This document shows, in pieces, positions 54,639 to 64,000 of a DNA stretch of 64,000 nucleotides (positions are counted from its first letter, which is position 1; the number at the start of each line of letters is the position of its first letter). The stretch covers positions 186,001 to 250,000 of the forward strand of contig JALIRH010000124.1 in the NCBI GenBank assembly GCA_023055505.1, in the 5' to 3' direction. Made by a program: the position numbers and the translations under genes. The notes beneath the pieces are model-generated. The model was not told the origin of the DNA, searched no databases, and worked only from the letters and a program-made list of their open reading frames with translations. Origin of the DNA: Callipepla californica brunnescens (lineage: Eukaryota; Chordata; Aves; Galliformes; Odontophoridae).

Positions 54639-54772
54639 CGTGGAGGGGAACTGCAGCCCCTTAGGGATCTCCTGGGGCATATAGAGACCCACAGCGACCC
54701 ATAGCAGGACCCACAGTGACCCACAGCAAACCATATTGGGACCCATAGCGGGACCCAGAGAGACCCACAGAC

Positions 54773-55135
54773 TGTTACAATGAAGGGTCGGGAACCCAGC
54801 TTGATGCTAGCTAATGTTCCATTTATTAAGCAACAACTCAAAGCTTAGATAGACAGAGAAGCAGTGTGTGTTAGGATCTAACTGGGGGAAGCTGCAAGGA
54901 TCTAATTGAGGGAATTTACACTCCTCAGTGTTAACAGGTCAAGAATATAAAACACTCCTAGTCATCTAAACAAACAGTTTCTTATTGCTATCCATTACTG
55001 TCTTCTGTTTCTTTTCACTCCTTAGACATGGTTGTCTCAAGCTTATCAGCTTATCTTTACACAGCCTACGTCCAAGGTTTATGGCCTGATTCCTGCTTAG
55101 CTAACAGTTCCGTCTGACTCCCACTTTTGCCATCA
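54773..55135 (-). repeat. 3' LTR of the class II provirus
   Basis: 363 bp. On the minus strand it starts TGATGGC right after the polypurine tract and ends TTGTAACA at 54773. A minus-strand AATAAA lies at 54822-54827. The element enters the GACCCACAGC satellite at its right end; the target duplication cannot be tested because the other LTR is missing. Confidence 0.82.
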
Positions 55136-55154
55136 CCCACTTCTCCCCCTTTCT
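55136..55154 (-). other. Polypurine tract of the class II provirus
   Basis: On the minus strand AGAAAGGGGGAGAAGTGGG, all purines but one base, directly before the LTR start; the usual plus-strand primer site. Confidence 0.8.
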
Positions 55155-55185
55155 GTTATGAATATTTTCTTTGTAGCATTGTCAA

Positions 55186-56313
55186 TCATCTTTTTGCGCA
55201 CATTGTAAAATGCAAGGAAGTAACAGCAAAAGCGTTACAACGATCATCGCAATGTAGCACATCATTTTTAAGATACTGTGGAGCCATCCGGTGAGACCCC
55301 CATCCCGAGAATAATTTGTCCAACCAGTCCCAATCCCTCTGTTCCTGCAGTTTCTTCACTCCATCCCGTATGGTCTTGATACTTGCTTGAATTGAAACGG
55401 AATGTTCTGACAGGTTCATGCAGCACATTCCTTCGAAATCCTCCCAGCCATGGCCTTGCGCCAGAAGTAGGAAATCAGTAGCAGCGCAATTTTGTGGCGC
55501 AGCATGTCTGACACTGTCCGCATCAAGTAAAAGACCTGTTAAAGCTAAACTAGTGGCATTTCCTTGTTTTGCTAAGCAAGAACCCAGTTTGTTCAGTGTT
55601 GCCAAAGCTTTAGCAACAGCAACCTGCGGTGTGAAAAAGGAAACGGCTCCTATGGTCTCCCTGTTCCAAAACTTCATGTTATCATCACAATCTGATCTGA
55701 AGGTGTGGGTCATTCTCCTAAAACGGTGATGAGAATATTTCTTTCTCCATTGCAAGACAGTTGTCTCATTTTGGGTAAGGATGGTTAAACGCCCGAGACT
55801 ACATGGCCCACCTCTAACGTAAGAAGGAATGGCAGGCCATGCCCGGTCAGCGCAACTACGGAAAACTCCATCTGGTAACTGTAAAGGAGCATTTACTGAT
55901 TTTGAAAGGCTGGGTGAGGTGTAATTACACCACAGAGTTTGGTTATTGATGGCTGTGTCTACGGGACTGACATCCCATAGTTTGGTTTTATTTTTTCCAG
56001 TAGAATGGAATCTCAGGCAGAAGTCCATTTTTATAGATCCTAAGAAATCTATTTCTTGTGGCTCTAATTTGGCAGACGGAAGATATGGAACCCATCCATC
56101 CCAATTATCTACCGAATTTGTGCCAGTAAAGATTGCTCGTGAGGGACCAGGGATTGGCCACTCGTCTATGGGAAAGCCCACCAAGCGGGTAGAGAAGGGA
56201 TTTTGTGCAGTTGCAGTGGCTAAGCAAAGTGTTTCCTGATGAGTAATATTAGCAAGTGTAAGCCACACATTCGTTTTTGGGAGGGTAATAAAACCAGTAG
56301 AGAGTCCTGACAT
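55186..56313 (-). pseudogene. env: Env remnant (SU-TM), 375 aa, alpharetrovirus-like
   Basis: Envelope glycoprotein. Residues 1-235 are SU-like with several N-X-S/T sequons (for example NITH, NQTL and NYTS). The TM part from about 240 has a hydrophobic fusion-peptide-like run (GAVSFFTPQVAVAKALATL), then the immunosuppressive-loop region with FLLLAQGHGWEDFEGMCC and NLSEHS. In the C-X6-CC disulfide motif of such viruses the first Cys is Trp here, so the covalent SU-TM bond would be lost. The frame ends (LHFTMCAKR) without the expected membrane anchor, because of a shift near residue 335. There is no intact signal peptide at the start, so the first Met may not be the original. Inactive copy. Confidence 0.82.
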
Positions 56314-56345
56314 TTCAAGAAGTCAAGTCCATACAGTAGCTGGTC

Positions 56346-57190
56346 TCATCCTTCCTTGGTTGTGTTTTCATCTGTTGTCGACCAAGTCTGTTCCTCGCGG
56401 TATGGTTTCACGTTCTTCGCAGGAATCCACCTGGGGCCTTTTCCTGTGGAGACACAAGCATAACCTCTCCCCCATGTGACAAGAGGATATGGCCCCATTA
56501 TCATACCTGTTTCTGGGTGGCGAATCAACACCGGAGCCTTGATTCTTCTTTCCAATGTGATATTCGAACTAAAATGTCGGACTATCGGGGGATTGGTATC
56601 TAGCAGAGAAGAATTCAAAAAGTGAAAACATCAAGAGCTTTATGTAGTCGCTCCTCAGGAGGGGAAGCTCCCATTCCCCCTTTCTGTTGTGCTAATAGAC
56701 GCTTTAAAGATTGGTGTGACCGCTCAATTGACCTGGAGGGGAATGAGGGATCGCGGTGATGTGCATAATGCCCCAAGAATCCAGGAAGGCTTTTGTCGCA
56801 GCAGAGGTATATGCAGGACCATGATCTGTTTTTAATTGGGAAGGGATACCTAATGTAGCAAAAGCACGCAGCAAACGCTTGCGAACATCTCGTGCCTTTT
56901 CTCCTGTATGACAAGAGGAAAATAAAGCTCCGGAAAAAGTATCAATCGAGGAATGTGTATATTTCAGCTTACCAAACCATGGGTAATGTGTGACATCCAT
57001 TTGCCATAGCTGGAGGCTCTGCAGATCTCTGGGGTTAACCCCCCCTGCTATTGATGGGAAAGAATGCCTCTGGCAGTCGGGACATACCGCTGTAATGTTT
57101 GATGCTTGTTGGGAGGTAAGCCCAGACTGTCGTTTAAGACCTCCAGCATTCTGATGAAAGAAGGAGTGGCTAAGTTTAGCTTGCGCTATT
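56346..57190 (-). pseudogene. pol: Integrase remnant of the class II provirus
   Basis: Pieces in two or more frames: the HHCC zinc domain with CPDCQ at 57071-57085, the catalytic core with a SIDTFSG Asp and a KTDHGPAYTS Asp, and the C-terminal domain with TWGRGYACV and WIPAKNVKP at about 56370-56480. Stops and frameshifts occur around 56620-56710, so the enzyme is not made. Confidence 0.85.
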
Positions 57191-57470
57191 CGGTCTGGTA
57201 AAACACGGACATATCAGCTTGAGATTCCCTTCTGCCGTGAAACCAGGTAAAGATGTGTGTGAGCGGATGTGCATTACAAAATAAGGATGAGTGTGGGAGT
57301 CTAAAAAAAAAAAAGTTCCTGGAACAAAATAAACAATGAAGAGTGAGAAATATTGCGTAATATGGATGCTTCTGCTCGCTGAACAATTCCTGCAACAGAA
57401 GCTGAGTCGGTAATAGGATTGAAAGGTGTGGACCATTTCCAAAAAACTCGGACAACAGCAGCTGGTTCCA
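57191..57470 (-). other. Divergent pol linker/RNase H part of class II provirus
   Basis: Between RT-connection and integrase, where RNase H should be. Only short minus-strand frames without a recognised TDS-type motif are seen, so this part is decayed or partly deleted. Confidence 0.45.
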
Positions 57471-58972
57471 CTATTTGTGGAGAACCAGAAACAATTTCAA
57501 TATCCGAATCCCATTGCTTCTGTTGATTATCCCACCATCAAATAACTGATTTGTGTGATCTTCCAGACCCATCCGTAATCTGGTAAGGGCCTGCAGCAGC
57601 TGATCACTTCTTTTTGGTGTGGATGTGAAGTGAACATTGAGGTTCAATAGCTTGTGTGACGGTGCGTGGGAAGTAAGGCTGCCTGTATAGCTTGCCAATG
57701 CCATGCTAAAGGCATCTGCTTGCTGATCAAGCCATTGTAAATACACATTTGTCACAGGTAAACAACTAGAGGAAAAGTCTACCCCTGATAACATCAGCAA
57801 GCGCTGCCTAGCTTTGATTCTCAGGGAAGCAAACATCTCATGCTGTGTCAGGATTGTCTTTGTCAACTGGTTTGGCAAAAAAATCCATTCAATAATGAAT
57901 AGTGGGTCTGGCCTTTGAAAATCCCACTGAAAAATTAGCGCATGAGGTTGTCGAGCAGGGTTGAGGATCATTAGAAAAAAAGGTAACTCCGGGGCACACC
58001 GATGAGCTTGTCTGTTAGTGCTAGCTGCAGCAACTTTTTGCAAGGCACTAGCCACTTCAGAGCCAAGACGGCAGGGAGAGTGTAAATCAGAATCCCCTTT
58101 CAGTAGTTCCAAAAGAGGATACAAGTCTGCATTAGAGATACCCAAGAGCGCTCAGACCCAGTTAATTGATCCCAACCATTTTTGTACATCGTGTCAATTT
58201 TTCACATCAGTTTGTCTTTGTAAGGGCTAGGGAATGATAGTCTGGGCTCTGATGCACCAGCCTAAATATTTCCATGGTGATATTTTCTGCATTTTTTCAG
58301 GCGCAATACAGAAACCTGCCGAATTAACAGCAGTTGTAAGGAGGGCTACTGCTTCCTCCATGATCTCGTGATGTTGCGCGGTTACTAAGATGTCGTCCAT
58401 CTAATGATACAATAAAACATTTGGCATTGTGTCTGGAATGGGGCTAAGCACTTTAGCTACATACCACTGACAAATGGTGGGGCTATTTTTCATTCCTTGT
58501 GGCAGCACAACCCACTGGTATCTCTGCAACGGGGCTTGCATGTTGATGCTTGGAACTGAAAAAGCAAATGGAGGGGCATCCTCAGGGTGTAATGGACTAT
58601 TAAAAAAGCAGTCTTGAAGATCAGTGCCAGTCAAATGCCAGTCTCGGGGAATCATAGTGGGTGACAGGAGGCCTGGTTGAAGGGCTCCCATATTTTCCAT
58701 AGCATCATTCATTTTTCTGAGGTCATGGAACAAGCGCCATTGACCAGTTTGTTTCTTAATGACAAATCCAGGTGAGTTCCAAGGATTAGTGGAGGTACAG
58801 TATGTCCTTTTGCTAATTGTTCCGCTACCAAGTCTTGGAGGGCGCCAAGTTTTTCTAGCGGAAGGGGCCATTGATCCACCCATCTAGGGGTATCTGTTTT
58901 CCATATTAGCTTAAGGGCGTCGCACCTCTCAATGGCCCCTCCCGAAAATCTGACTTGATAGTGACTCCCCAC
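57471..58972 (-). pseudogene. pol: RT remnant of class II provirus, stop in the active site
   Basis: The polymerase fingers begin at 58972 (DTPRWVDQWPLP), palm follows (HDLRKMNDAM, TGTDLQDCFF, LPQGMKNSPTIC), and the active site reads Y-H-stop-M-D-D, the TAG at 58401-58403 standing exactly where the Tyr of YMDD is expected. The thumb and connection (GISNADLYPLLELLKGDSD, FQWDFQRPDPLFIIEWIF, HEMFASLRIKARQRL) continue at 58145-57471 in another frame. The layout is that of alpharetroviruses. Confidence 0.9.
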
Positions 58973-59135
58973 TGAACCATAACATCAGGGCCCCATAAAT
59001 ATCATCGGAATTGGCAACACAAACGGTTTGATAGTAGCTACCCGATCTTCAGGTCCTCTGATTGGAATGAACTCAGCACTTTGCTGGCTGTTCCTTGCAC
59101 TTCCCACCCCAGCTAATGTATGGGATGATTTGTAT

Positions 59136-60631
59136 GATGTAACCCAAAACCAAACCCCAGGCCTACCCCTTCTCTCACCCTGACACTCGAACCAAACCTC
59201 CGCCTAAACCTAACCCTAATATCTAAGCCTAAGCCTAACCCTTCCAATTGCCCTAGCCCTAACACTAACCCTTTTCCTATACCTAACCCTGACCTCAACC
59301 CTGATCCTAACCTTTCCCTAACCCTAACACCAACCCGTAACATCATTTGAATCCTAATCCTATTCCAAACCTTAACCCTATCCCAAGGCCTAACCCTACT
59401 CTGACCTTTACACTCCAACTAACCCAACCTCGATCAATAAATACAAATGGAATCCTAAACCTAAACCTAAACCTAAACCTACTGCTAACACCACAAGTCA
59501 GCCTACTTTTCTCCCTAAATCTAATCATAAATCTCAAAAAATCTTTGTCCCTAACCCTAATCATAAATCCAGTCCAAACTCTGAAACTTTCCCAAAACCT
59601 ATGCCTATTCCTAACACTTACTCTTACCCTAAGTCTATCCCTAACACTAACCCTTCTCCCAGACACAACCCTAAAGCCAACACTAATCCTAACCTAATCT
59701 TTATCCTAATCCTAAACCTAATCCTAACTCTTACCCTAATTCTAACTCTACCCTAACCCTAACTCTGACCCTCAAACCAAACCCACATTTAAGCACAACC
59801 CTAATCCCGACACCTAGCATCAGATTACCACAACCCTAACGGAACCCTAACCCTAACACTAATGCTATGACTATCCCAAACCCTAACCCAAGTACTAGAC
59901 CAAACCATACCCCTATCCCTCACTCTAAAACTAACAACCCTAACTAAACTCTAACCGTAACCCTATCCCTAATACTAACACTAATCATCTTTTAAACACC
60001 AATGTTATTCCTATTCCTAAACCTTACCCAATCTCCAAATGAAATCCAAGGCCGGTGCCTTCTCACACCCTAACGATCAAACCAAACCTACATCTAAACC
60101 TAACCCTAAATCCAATCTTTACCCTAAACCATACACTTGCCCTGGCCTTAACACTAACCCTTTCCCTATACCTAACCCTAACCCTAACCTTAACACTAAT
60201 TTGAGGCCTATCCCTAGTAGGAACCCAAAACCTAATTGGAATCTGAATCCTGTTCTTAACCTTAACCCTAACACGACTTAACTCTACTCTGACCCTAAAA
60301 GTCAAATGAACCCTACTCCTTACCCTAAACCTCAATCTAAACCTAAACCTAACCCTAAACCTAAACTTCACAAGAACACTCAACCTAATCCTAGCACTAA
60401 CCTAAACTAAAACTAAAACACCTTTTTTGCTAACCCTAATCCTAAATCTAACCCTAACCCCAAAACTCCCCCAAACCTGACCCTAAACCTAATCCACTCC
60501 AAAATCCTTACCCTAACCCTAACCCCAAACACCCTAATACTAGAACTAAAGCAATCCTTCACCCTAACCCTAAAACTAACAATTTAACTTTGACCCTAAA
60601 ACTCAAATTCACCCTACATACACTTTATGCT
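59136..60631 (-). repeat. Degenerate telomere-like repeat, C-rich on plus strand
   Basis: CCCTAA variants with the same backbone phrases as 5.5-6.9 kb and 12.6-14.0 kb, for example GCATCAGATTACCACAACCC at 59817. It ends at a palindrome where the strand composition flips. Confidence 0.9.
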
Positions 60632-60639
60632 ACCTAGGT
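60632..60639. other. ACCTAGGT palindrome at telomere-like strand switch
   Basis: An eight-base perfect palindrome sits between the last CCCTA-type unit (near 60611) and the first GTTAGGG (60638). Upstream DNA is C-rich telomere-like, downstream G-rich. Confidence 0.7.
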
Positions 60640-63600
60640 TAGGGTCAGGCTCAATCTGGGTTTTGTGTTGGGGTCAAAGGGATAGGGTTAGGGTAGAGTT
60701 CGAGTTAGGATGAAGGTAATGCTTACAGATATGTTTAGAGAATGGAACAGGGTTAGGGTTAAGGTTAGGGTAAGGTTGAAGGTTAGGCTCAGGGACAGAT
60801 TTAGGGTTAGAGTTTGGGTTCCTTTTAGGTTTAGGGATAGGGTTAGGGTACGGTTAGGTATTGTACAACGCTAAGTGTTAGCTTCTGGGTAAGGGATAGG
60901 GTTAGGGTAAGGGTTAGATTCAGGGTTAGGGTTAGCATTAGCATCAGGGTTAGGGTTATGGTAAGAGTTAGGATAGGGAATGGGATACAGTTAGGGTAAG
61001 GGTTAGGAATAGGGTTAGGGTTACATTAAGGTTAGGGTTAGTGTTTGGATCAGGGGTAGGGTTAGGAATAAAGTTAGAGTAAGGGCTAGGATTAGGGTTA
61101 GGGTTAGGGTAGGGATACGGTTAGGGTAGAGTTAAGGTTAGGGTAGGGTTAGGGTTAGGGTAGGGGTTAGGGATAGGGTTAGGGTTAGGGTTAGGGTTAG
61201 GTTAGGGTTTGGGTTATGGTAAGAGTTAGGATAAAGATTGTGATACGGTTAGGGTAAGGGTTAGGAATAGGGATAGGGTGTGATTAGGGTAAGGGTTATT
61301 GTTTGGATTAGGGGTAGGGTTACGAATAAAGTTAGAGTTAGGGCTAGGATTAGGGTTAGGGTTCGGGATTGGATTAGTGTTAGGGTAAGGAATAAAGTTA
61401 GAGTTAGTGTTAGGATTAGGGTTAGGGTAAAGTAGGGTTAGGGGTAGGGTTAGGGTTAGGGTTAGGGTTAGGGTTAGGGTAGGGTTAGGGTTAGGGTTTG
61501 GGTTAGGCTAGGGTTAGGGTAAGGGTTAGGGTAAGGGTTAGGGTTAGGGTTAGGGTTAGGGTTAGGGTAGGGTTAGGGTTAGGGTTAGGGTTAGGGTTAG
61601 GGTTAGGGTAGGGTTAGGGTTAGGGTTAGGGTTAAGGTTAAATTTATTGTTAGGGTTAGGGTTAGGGTTAGGGTTAGGGTTAGGGTTGGGGTTAGGGTTA
61701 GGGTTAGGGTTAGGGTTAGGGTATGCTTAGGGTTAGGGTAAAATTAGGGTTAGGGTTAGTGTTAGGGTTAGGGTTGAGGTTAGGGTTAGGGTTAGGGTTA
61801 GGGTTAGGGTTAGGGTTAGGGTTAGGGTTAGGTAAGGGTTAGGGTTAGGGTAAGAATTAGGATAGGGATTGTGATACAGTTAAGGTAAGGGTTAGGAATT
61901 AGAGTTAGGGTTAGGGTTAGGATTAGGGTTAGGGTTAGGTTAGGGTTAGGGTTAGGGTTAAGGTTAGAGTTAGAGTTAGGGTTAGGGTTAGGGTTAGGTA
62001 AGGGTTAGGGTTAGGGTAAGAATTATGATAGGGATTGTGATACAGTTAAGGTAAGGGTTAGGAATTAGGGTTAGGGTTAGGTTTAGGTTTAGGTTTAGGT
62101 TTAGGGTTAGGGTTAGGGTTAGGGTTAGTGTTAGGGTAGGTTAGGGTTAGGGTATGGTAGGGTTAGGGTTAGGGTAGGGTAAGGGTTAGCATTAGGTTTA
62201 GGGTTAGGGTTAGGGTTAGAGTTAGGTTAGGGCTAGGGTTAGGGTTAGGGTTAGGGTTAGGGTTAATGTAGTTTAGGGCTAGGGTTAGGGTTAGGGTTAG
62301 GATAGGGTTAATGTAGGGTTAGGGTTAGTGCTAGGAATCAATTTGGAGGAAGGAAAATGTATAGGAATTGGTTCATTGTTAGCGTTAGTCTTCAGGGTTA
62401 GGGTTCGGATTTAGCACTATGTTTCAGGTTCCTTTTAGGTTTAGTGATAAGGATTAGGGGTACGTTTAGGTATTGTACAATGCTAAGTGTTAGCTTCTGG
62501 GTGGGGGTTGGGGTTAGATTAAGGGTGAGGGTTAGGGTTAGGACTAGATTTAGGATTAGGTTTAGGAATAGGTTTTCTTTGATTGTTAGGGTGAGAGAAA
62601 GGTTAGGCCTTGGGTTTGTTTTTGGAATAGTTTTGGGTTTCAGAATAGGAATTGGGTTAGTATTTGGAATCTGATTGCTTTAGTATTAGTGTTAGGGTGG
62701 GGGTTAGAAGTTAGGTGAGCGTTGTGGTAATCTAATGCTTTGTGTTAGGCTTAGGGTTGGGCTTTTACTTGAGGTTGGTGTTAGGGTCAGCTTTAGTTTG
62801 AAGGTAGATTTAGAGTTTAAATTGTGGTCATGCTTGGGATTAGTTTTAGAGTTAGGGTAAGATTTAGGTTTCCTTTCAGTGTTAGGCTGTGAGAATTGTA
62901 GGCTTTGTGTTTTTGGGTTTGTGTTGGGTTTAGGAATTGGAATAGTGTTTGGGATAGTATTAGCGTTAAGGCTGGGGTTAGAGTTAGGTGATGGCTGTGG
63001 TAATCTAATGCTTTGTGTTAGGTTTAGGGTTGGGCTTCCATCTGGGGTTGGTTTTAAGGTCCCATTTAGATTTCAGGAAGAATTGGAGTTAAATTGAGGT
63101 AACGGTTAGGATTAGATTTAGGGTTCTGATAAGGGTTAGGTTAGGGTTAGGGTTTGGTTCCAAGTTGTTTTTAGGGTTAGGGTTAACGTTAGGTTTCAGG
63201 ATAGGGTTAGGAATATAGCTAGGTGTTTGTTAGGTAAGGTTTAGTCCTGGGGTTTCAGTTCGGGTTAGGTGAAGCGTTAGTTTTACAGTTAGAAGACATG
63301 TTAGGGTTAGGGTTAGGTTTTGGTGTAGATTTAGGTTTAGGGTAAGGGTTAGGGATGTAGATGAAGGTTTAGTGGAAGGGGTAGGGTTCTCTTTAGTTTT
63401 AGGACCAGGGAAGGGTCCTAAAAGGGCCTTGGCTAAGGGTGAGTTTTAGTATTTGATTTAGCGTTGCGTTCAGGTCTAGGTTAGTTTGAGTGTCAGGCTG
63501 AGAGAAGGGGTAGGCCTTGGGTTTGGTTCTGGCTTAGTGTTAGGTTTAGGAATAGGAATAGCTTTGGTGTTTGGATTGGGTTTGGGGTTAGTAGTAGGGA

Positions 63601-64000
63601 TTGGATTGGGGTTAGTGTTAGGTGAGATCTGCGGTAATCTGATGCTTTCTTTGAGGCTTGAGGTTTGAGCTTAAACGTGGTGTTGGTTTTAGGGTAGGAT
63701 TTAGGGCTAGGGTTTGGTTGAGGGTAGCATTAGGTTTAGGTTTAGGGGAAGGGTTTTGGTTAGGGTAGAGGTTAGAATTCTGGTTTGGGTTAGGAATAGG
63801 GTTCTGGACAAGGTAAGGATTTAGTCCTAGGTTTCCAGTTAGGGTAAGGTGAAGTGCTGGTGTTCTAGTTAGGAGAAGAGTTAGGTTGAGGTTTCGGGTT
63901 AGGTTTTTTTGTCGATTTAGGTTTTAGGTAAGGGGTAGATTTTAGACAACATGAGCTTTCTGGTCAGAGTAGGGTTAGGCCTTAGAATATGGATAAGATT
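60640..64000 (+). repeat. TTAGGG telomere-like block, G strand on plus, to window end
   Basis: The most canonical TTAGGG runs of the window are at about 61440-61840 and 62215-62270, including uninterrupted tandem GGGTTA copies (for example around 61785-61832). From 62330 it is diverged, and 62330-63404 duplicates 48960-50437 without the LTR. A further internal copy of about 270 bp (62728 and 62998, GTGGTAATCTAATGC) is present. It continues past the window. Confidence 0.92.

Larger units (their letters stand above)
52801..54772. repeat. About 10-bp satellite, GACCCACAGC/GACCCATAGC type, with CTCF-like inserts
   Basis: Tandem GACCCACAGC, GACCCATAGC and GACCCACAGT units. Every few hundred bp the array is broken by a longer conserved block of about 75 bp, CATCACGTGAGAGCGCCC through CTGCAGCCCCTTAGGGATC, near 53265, 54051, 54300 and 54608. 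Long minus-strand ORFs rich in Gly, Ser, Leu, Trp, Val and Cys are artefacts. The array ends at the class II LTR at 54773. Confidence 0.93.
54773..59135 (-). mobile_element. Class II (alpharetrovirus-like) provirus, 5' part missing
   Basis: On the minus strand the order is RT (58972 down to about 57471), RNase H/linker, integrase (about 57190-56346), env (56313-55186), polypurine tract (55154-55136) and 3' LTR (55135-54773). Gag, protease and the 5' LTR are gone; the left-over pol begins where CCCTAA-like repeat starts near 59135. RT, integrase and TM motifs resemble avian leukosis-type retroviruses, so it is an endogenous alpharetrovirus relative. All long frames except env are broken. Confidence 0.9.

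Noticed and set aside
51803..54841. Very long minus-strand ORFs (up to 424 residues) around 51.8-54.8 kb
   Set aside because: They translate the GACCCACAGC and GGGGCAGAGC repeats in stop-poor frames (periodic Gly-Ser-Leu-Trp-Val and Pro-His-Thr-Ser-Ala). No family resemblance.
60640..64000. True chromosome end (telomere)
   Set aside because: Too degenerate, continues past the window with unique-like phrases, and C- and G-strand blocks occur in both orientations inside the window.

Overview
The window looks like heterochromatic, probably subtelomeric or pericentromeric, DNA of a bird, most likely a galliform and most likely a microchromosome or another repeat-rich chromosome. The reasons are degenerate TTAGGG/CCCTAA telomere-like blocks, a CR1 LINE, class I, II and III endogenous retroviruses (one with an alpharetrovirus-like env), and GC-rich gene fragments surrounded by minisatellites. 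Chromosome and species are inferences. No intact host gene is visible.

Layout from left to right. (1) 1-5495: about 590-bp satellite arranged as a 1.77-kb three-monomer higher-order repeat. (2) 5496-6926: C-strand telomere-like repeat. (3) 6927-12527: minus-strand class I (gammaretrovirus-like) provirus with a tRNA-His primer site, broken gag-pro-pol, no env and no second LTR. (4) 12595-13985: more C-strand telomere-like repeat. (5) 13986-17619: the only long low-copy stretch. It carries four consecutive exons of an XPO1 (exportin-1/CRM1) copy on the minus strand, all in phase but with one premature stop. (6) 17620-18124: CR1 LINE cut by (7) 18125-22550, a plus-strand class III (ERV-L-like) provirus with LTR, tRNA-Lys type primer site, an unusual two-hydrophobic-segment ORF before gag, an intact gag ORF, and pro-pol truncated in RNase H. 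(8) 22551-32872: 11-bp minisatellite, interrupted by a CpG island with SGF29 exon 1. (9) 32873-38610: about 10-bp TGACATTCTG satellite holding two solo LTRs. (10) 38611-50437: G-strand telomere-like block of about 12 kb with a solo LTR. (11) 50438-52800: SGF29 final exon with a duplicated C-terminal end, then a second promoter-like region and two short candidate exons. (12) 52801-54772: about 10-bp GACCCACAGC satellite with repeated CTCF-like sites. (13) 54773-59135: minus-strand class II alpharetrovirus-like provirus. (14) 59136-64000: C-strand telomere-like repeat switching to G-strand at a palindrome near 60632.

How it fits together. SGF29 exon 1 (28410-28485) and SGF29 last exon (51033-51140) lie on the same strand and in the right order, 22.5 kb apart. 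Nothing but satellites, telomere-like repeats and LTRs is recognisable between them. Either the gene has been torn apart and its internal exons lost, or the introns are hugely expanded and the assembly is incomplete. Several telomere-like blocks share the same non-telomeric 'punctuation' sequence in both orientations, so they are copies of one diverged subtelomeric repeat and not independent telomere additions. One duplicated pair even preserves an LTR insertion and its empty site. Most apparent ORFs in the satellites are artefacts of stop-poor repeat units.
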